From the NCBI RefSeq assembly GCF_009391885.1, contig NZ_VZII01000028.1, positions 1 through 37,693 on the forward strand: a stretch of 37,693 bases of DNA. The letters run 5' to 3'. This DNA comes from Pseudomonas sp. MN1F. GTDB lineage: Bacteria; Pseudomonadota; Gammaproteobacteria; Pseudomonadales; Pseudomonadaceae. This document shows, one piece after another, positions 34,896 to 37,693 of the stretch. The notes under the pieces are model-generated. The model was given only the letters and a program-made list of their open reading frames with translations. It was not told the origin of the DNA and did not search any database. The number at the start of each line of letters is the position of its first letter. Within the stretch, counting starts at the first letter, position 1. The translations under genes were made by a program, and so were the position numbers.

Positions 34896-35147
34896 TCAGC
34901 CTTTGATTGCAGGCTGAGCTTCGGCGACATCGGTGACCACCTGCGGGCTGGCAGAGCGTTCGATGACGCGCTTGCGCAGTTCGTATTCATCCAGCGACAG
35001 GCTTTGGCGCTGGATGGATTCGAGTTGCAACTGGCGGGTTTCCTCGGCGGTGTAGGGGCGCAGTTCCGGGTGGCTGGCGCAACCGGTGAGCACGGCGATC
35101 GCGGTGGCGGAGAGGGCAGCGAGCAGCAGGCGGGCCGTGGTGTTCAT
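34896..35147 (-). CDS. Small lipoprotein of unknown function
   Basis: An 83-residue precursor. A signal peptide ends in the lipobox LTGC (about residues 19-22) and is followed by ASHPELRPYTAEETRQLQLE. The mature part is a charged helix-forming stretch of about 60 residues (QRQSLSLDEYELRKRVIER). The start at 35147 has GGAG 10 nt upstream. The longer frame to 35417 has no such site and no signal. The stop lies inside a perfect 8-bp inverted repeat (34895-34902 with 34911-34918) that may act as a weak terminator. Small lipoproteins of this kind are common in Pseudomonas; no function can be assigned. Confidence 0.82.
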   Translation of the reverse strand: MNTTARLLLAALSATAIAVLTGCASHPELRPYTAEETRQLQLESIQRQSLSLDEYELRKRVIERSASPQVVTDVAEAQPAIKG

Positions 35148-35439
35148 CGGGGGAAGCTCCAGGATTCGGGCGGTGGGAATCGATGGGGCTAGGTTATGGG
35201 TTGATGACGATGGGTAGAAATTGGTGGTGTCGATAGTGACTATTGAGGTTGCTGCAAGCCCTCCGCCTGGATGCTTTCTCAGGGTTTCTTGGATGCCGAA
35301 GCTTGCGAGAAGCCTGTGGGAACTGAGTTGTCGTGGCGAGGGGCCGCATAGCGGCCCTATCCATATGGGGGGCCGGCTTCCACGGCGTTTTTGCCGTGGA
35401 TTGGGCAGATAGGGCATTGGCCGATTAACACGACAAACT
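35148..35439. repeat. Intergenic region with two perfect hairpins
   Basis: No gene is seen in these 292 bp. GGGCCGC (35341-35347) pairs with GCGGCCC (35351-35357), and CCACGGC (35380-35386) pairs with GCCGTGG (35393-35399). The second has a GTTTTT loop and no external T-run. They look like REP-type palindromes or a transcription barrier after the DUF6708 gene. Base composition changes near here to the AT-rich right end. Confidence 0.5.
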
Positions 35440-36243
35440 TTATGGTTGCGTTACTGAGGCGGGGGCGGTCCGGGATTCCACGTCCATTTCCGTCGGCCAA
35501 TTGACCTTTGGTAATAACCGATCAAAAGGATTGTGTGGATTGTCGCAATGCCAGTCAGTTGGCGCATAGTAAAAATCGGGAAGTGCGCCGGGACCTTCGT
35601 GCATGAAGCGCCTGACGATGGCCCAATATTGTTCGCCCTTCCAAAGGCTGTCGGCAAAGTGCATGCGATCAATGACCTCGTCAGTGCCGGGCTTGCGTAC
35701 GGAAATCATGACTTTTTCCAGTAGACCACCATAGCCCATGGGTGCATAGATACGATAAACCTCCAGGGTAAGGTCCTTCCAGTCGTAAGCGACAGGCTTC
35801 ACCCCCCAGTTCTTTCGTCCAAGTGGATGAAGGCGGTCGAATCTGTATTGGTAGAAGTAGACTTTTTGACGCTGTCTGTTGAAACGTATGGGTTCGTCGC
35901 GCGGGCACTCGATGTCCATGCGGATGTAGGGAATCGTTGAGAAGAGTAAGAGTAAGTATGAGCCTATAATTGTAGTTGTGAGCTCAAAGTTGACTTTTGA
36001 AGGGCGGGTGAGTGTATCAAAAATGAACCAAAGTATCATTGCACTAAATGCAAGAAGCAGAAAGCCACCGACTATGCTGCTATAGCCTCGCAGTCTGTGA
36101 AACGATCTGGGGATTTCAATGTAGTCTTCACAGATGTGGTTGGGAGTAGGATAGACATGGTTCGTCTCTGGGCTAAGTTCGGAAGGAGAGCTTGGAGTGG
36201 GGAGGTCATATTTCCAGCCAAGCTCGCGTTTTAGAAACTCCAT
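35440..36243 (-). CDS. DUF6708 membrane protein, putative T6SS immunity partner
   Basis: A 267-residue protein with two membrane segments near residues 55-76 and 88-106 (VGGFLLLAFSAMILWFIFD; TTIIGSYLLLLFSTIPYI). A soluble domain resembling DUF6708 follows, with ECPRDEPIRFNRQRQKVYFY and YDWKDLTLEVYRIYAPMGY. Its ATG overlaps the stop of the upstream effector gene by one base (TAATG), so the two are translationally coupled. A membrane protein coupled to a membrane-active VasX-like effector is the expected form of an immunity protein, but DUF6708 is not proven in that role. Codon usage and base composition are visibly AT-richer than in the rest of the window. Confidence 0.75.
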   Translation of the reverse strand: MEFLKRELGWKYDLPTPSSPSELSPETNHVYPTPNHICEDYIEIPRSFHRLRGYSSIVGGFLLLAFSAMILWFIFDTLTRPSKVNFELTTTIIGSYLLLLFSTIPYIRMDIECPRDEPIRFNRQRQKVYFYQYRFDRLHPLGRKNWGVKPVAYDWKDLTLEVYRIYAPMGYGGLLEKVMISVRKPGTDEVIDRMHFADSLWKGEQYWAIVRRFMHEGPGALPDFYYAPTDWHCDNPHNPFDRLLPKVNWPTEMDVESRTAPASVTQP

Positions 36244-37693
36244 TAATTTTCCTCCTGCAAGGCGATTTCGGCATAGGCGTCGGGTATATTGCGATCTGGC
36301 CAGTACGTTAGATTTAATGATGCCGTCAATATGTTGTGTTTGCCGATATCAGGAGTGAGTTCTATGGTTCCGCTTATGGATTGTACGAAGTAGGTGGTCT
36401 CTTTGGTATCGTTTGTCTTATCCCTATGTCTAATAATGCGTGTATTTTCGTTTATATAGTCGGGGATCTTGGGCTTGTTTGAAGTTCTTAACGATGCGAG
36501 TGCTGAAGCTCTCGCAGTGATGCTTGGTGGAAAATAAGATTCATTTACAATCAATTCCCCACCTTTTATATTTGGAGCGTATCCGTCGCCATTGCGATGG
36601 ACTGCGACTAAAAGGTGGAAGCTTGATGTTGATTCATTGAAATGCGGGAGTTGTAAATGGAAATTTATGTGTTGCGTTGTTTCGACGCGGACAAGACCAC
36701 CGATTTTTGACTTGGCGGCATACTCTGACATATGTGTCTTAAATATCAACTGTCCTGAAATTCCCAGTGTGGCTGAATTTAGTTCTGATAAAGCGATATC
36801 TGCAAAATTTGGCGAATCCCAATGGATTTTTGGAGTTTCGTTGGCAAATCCGAAATGGCATCTTTTTGTCCATCGCTCAAGTGGGGTTGATTCATTGTTA
36901 GTGGATTTTTTACTTATGGCATAGGCAATGAGGCTAAGCGAAATTGCTACACCTAAAGGGCCGATTATAAAAGGAAGGGCTACCGCTTTAATTGCAAAAT
37001 AACTTCCTGTGCTGCTTATGACTGCGGCAGTAAGATAACTCCAACCTGAGGTGTCGTCACCTGCTTTGAATGTGCGTGAGGCTGCAAGTAACGACTGAAG
37101 TGCGTCGATAAAACCACTGGCTGCGCTTATTATTGCTCCAGTACTGGCGACGGCTCGCCCCAGAGAAAATTTATTAATCGTAGTCGCTCTGTGTGGCATG
37201 AAAAGCCCAATGGCCTCTATGCCGCCACCCATAAGTCCTATGGCATTCCCGTACAAGGCTATAAGTGCCTCGTGAGATATGTAGCCAATTGACTTTTCAG
37301 CAGATTTGAGATTTTTGTCAAGGCTGTCGCTCATCAAGAAAAGCCCGCCCAACGAAAGCAAAAGCTCCCAGCCTTTTCCCGTTCCTCGCAGTCCCGTAAA
37401 GCTGTCCCGTACCAATTTTGAAGCCTGCCCAGCGCTGATTTTCATGCCATTCAGCGCGTTCCGTGCATCCAACTCCAGTGTTCCTGCCGCGACGTTGATG
37501 TCCACCAGCGCCATTTTCGCGGCATCATTTAGCTGATTGACATTGAGTTTCACCTCCTTGGCCAATCGTTCATGTAGCTCATACGCCGTACCCTCGACCC
37601 AGACGCTGACGGGGATCACCTGATGTGCCACTTTCGGGTCGAGCACGGCAAGGCTCAACAATCCGGTCTGGATGATGGGTTTGACTTTGCCTG
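36243..37693 (-). CDS. VasX/BTH_I2691-like T6SS effector, C-terminal part
   Basis: Only the last ~483 codons are present. The frame is open to the right edge of the window, so the N-terminus is missing, and the apparent TTG at 37661 is not a real start. It contains helical stretches and hydrophobic segments near GWELLLSLGGLFLMSD, AIGLMGGGIEAIGLFM, VASTGAIISAASGFIDAL and KAVALPFIIGPLGVAISLSL. A beta-rich C-terminal domain follows (about the last 200 residues). This layout resembles the colicin-like C-terminus of VasX and the BTH_I2691 T6SS effector family, which damage target membranes. The sequence is AT-rich, consistent with horizontal transfer. A MIX or PH-like N-terminal domain and a vgrG would be expected beyond the edge. 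Confidence 0.75.
   Translation of the reverse strand, partial: GKVKPIIQTGLLSLAVLDPKVAHQVIPVSVWVEGTAYELHERLAKEVKLNVNQLNDAAKMALVDINVAAGTLELDARNALNGMKISAGQASKLVRDSFTGLRGTGKGWELLLSLGGLFLMSDSLDKNLKSAEKSIGYISHEALIALYGNAIGLMGGGIEAIGLFMPHRATTINKFSLGRAVASTGAIISAASGFIDALQSLLAASRTFKAGDDTSGWSYLTAAVISSTGSYFAIKAVALPFIIGPLGVAISLSLIAYAISKKSTNNESTPLERWTKRCHFGFANETPKIHWDSPNFADIALSELNSATLGISGQLIFKTHMSEYAAKSKIGGLVRVETTQHINFHLQLPHFNESTSSFHLLVAVHRNGDGYAPNIKGGELIVNESYFPPSITARASALASLRTSNKPKIPDYINENTRIIRHRDKTNDTKETTYFVQSISGTIELTPDIGKHNILTASLNLTYWPDRNIPDAYAEIALQEEN

Overview
The window looks like a chromosomal segment of a Pseudomonas putida-group bacterium. It is GC-rich, with Pseudomonas-type REP palindromes. The block pobA, pobC (AraC), MerR regulator, mvaB, CrcY and an mgtC-like gene matches, from memory, the order in P. 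putida KT2440. No tRNA, rRNA, CRISPR array or phage integrase was seen.

Layout. (1) 1-7025: an orphan type VI secretion (T6SS) effector cassette read leftwards. The order is vgrG (broken by a 1-nt insertion), a Tle3-type lipase effector, its Tla3 (DUF2875) adaptor, PAAR, and a truncated second copy of the tla3 start. No tli3-like immunity gene is present. (2) 7192-14933: an SDR oxidoreductase, two tandem paralogous hybrid histidine kinases, a MocR-type regulator, a CcoG/FixG ferredoxin-like protein and a small DUF3203-like protein. (3) 15069-19690: an MgtC-like membrane protein. The antisense small RNA CrcY follows, with sigma-54 promoter, IHF site and upstream half-sites all readable. Then come HMG-CoA lyase with its MerR regulator, and pobC/pobA for 4-hydroxybenzoate. 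(4) 19719-22655: a REP pair, periplasmic gamma-glutamyltransferase and a LysR regulator. (5) 22695-32229: a complete itaconate-degradation locus (ich, acyl-CoA dehydrogenase, MmgE/PrpD, ict, ccl, then TRAP transporter dctP-dctQ-dctM) with a divergent LysR regulator. (6) 32338-35147: a DUF2442-HTH regulator behind a DUF4160 remnant, a cupin, a TorF-type porin, a VOC protein and a small lipoprotein. (7) 35440-37693: a visibly AT-rich end with a DUF6708 membrane protein and the C-terminal part of a VasX/BTH_I2691-like T6SS effector cut by the window edge.

How it fits together. Itaconate would enter through the TRAP transporter, be activated by Ict, hydrated by Ich and cleaved by Ccl to acetyl-CoA and pyruvate. 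A nearly identical element containing GCGTTC-N9-GAACGC lies upstream of both ich and dctP, so one LysR regulator probably drives two promoters. Both leaders also carry an AAYAAYAA Hfq/Crc motif just before the ribosome-binding site, and pobA has a looser version. The window also encodes CrcY, the RNA that titrates Hfq/Crc. It therefore holds both catabolite-repressed operons and one of the RNAs that relieve the repression.
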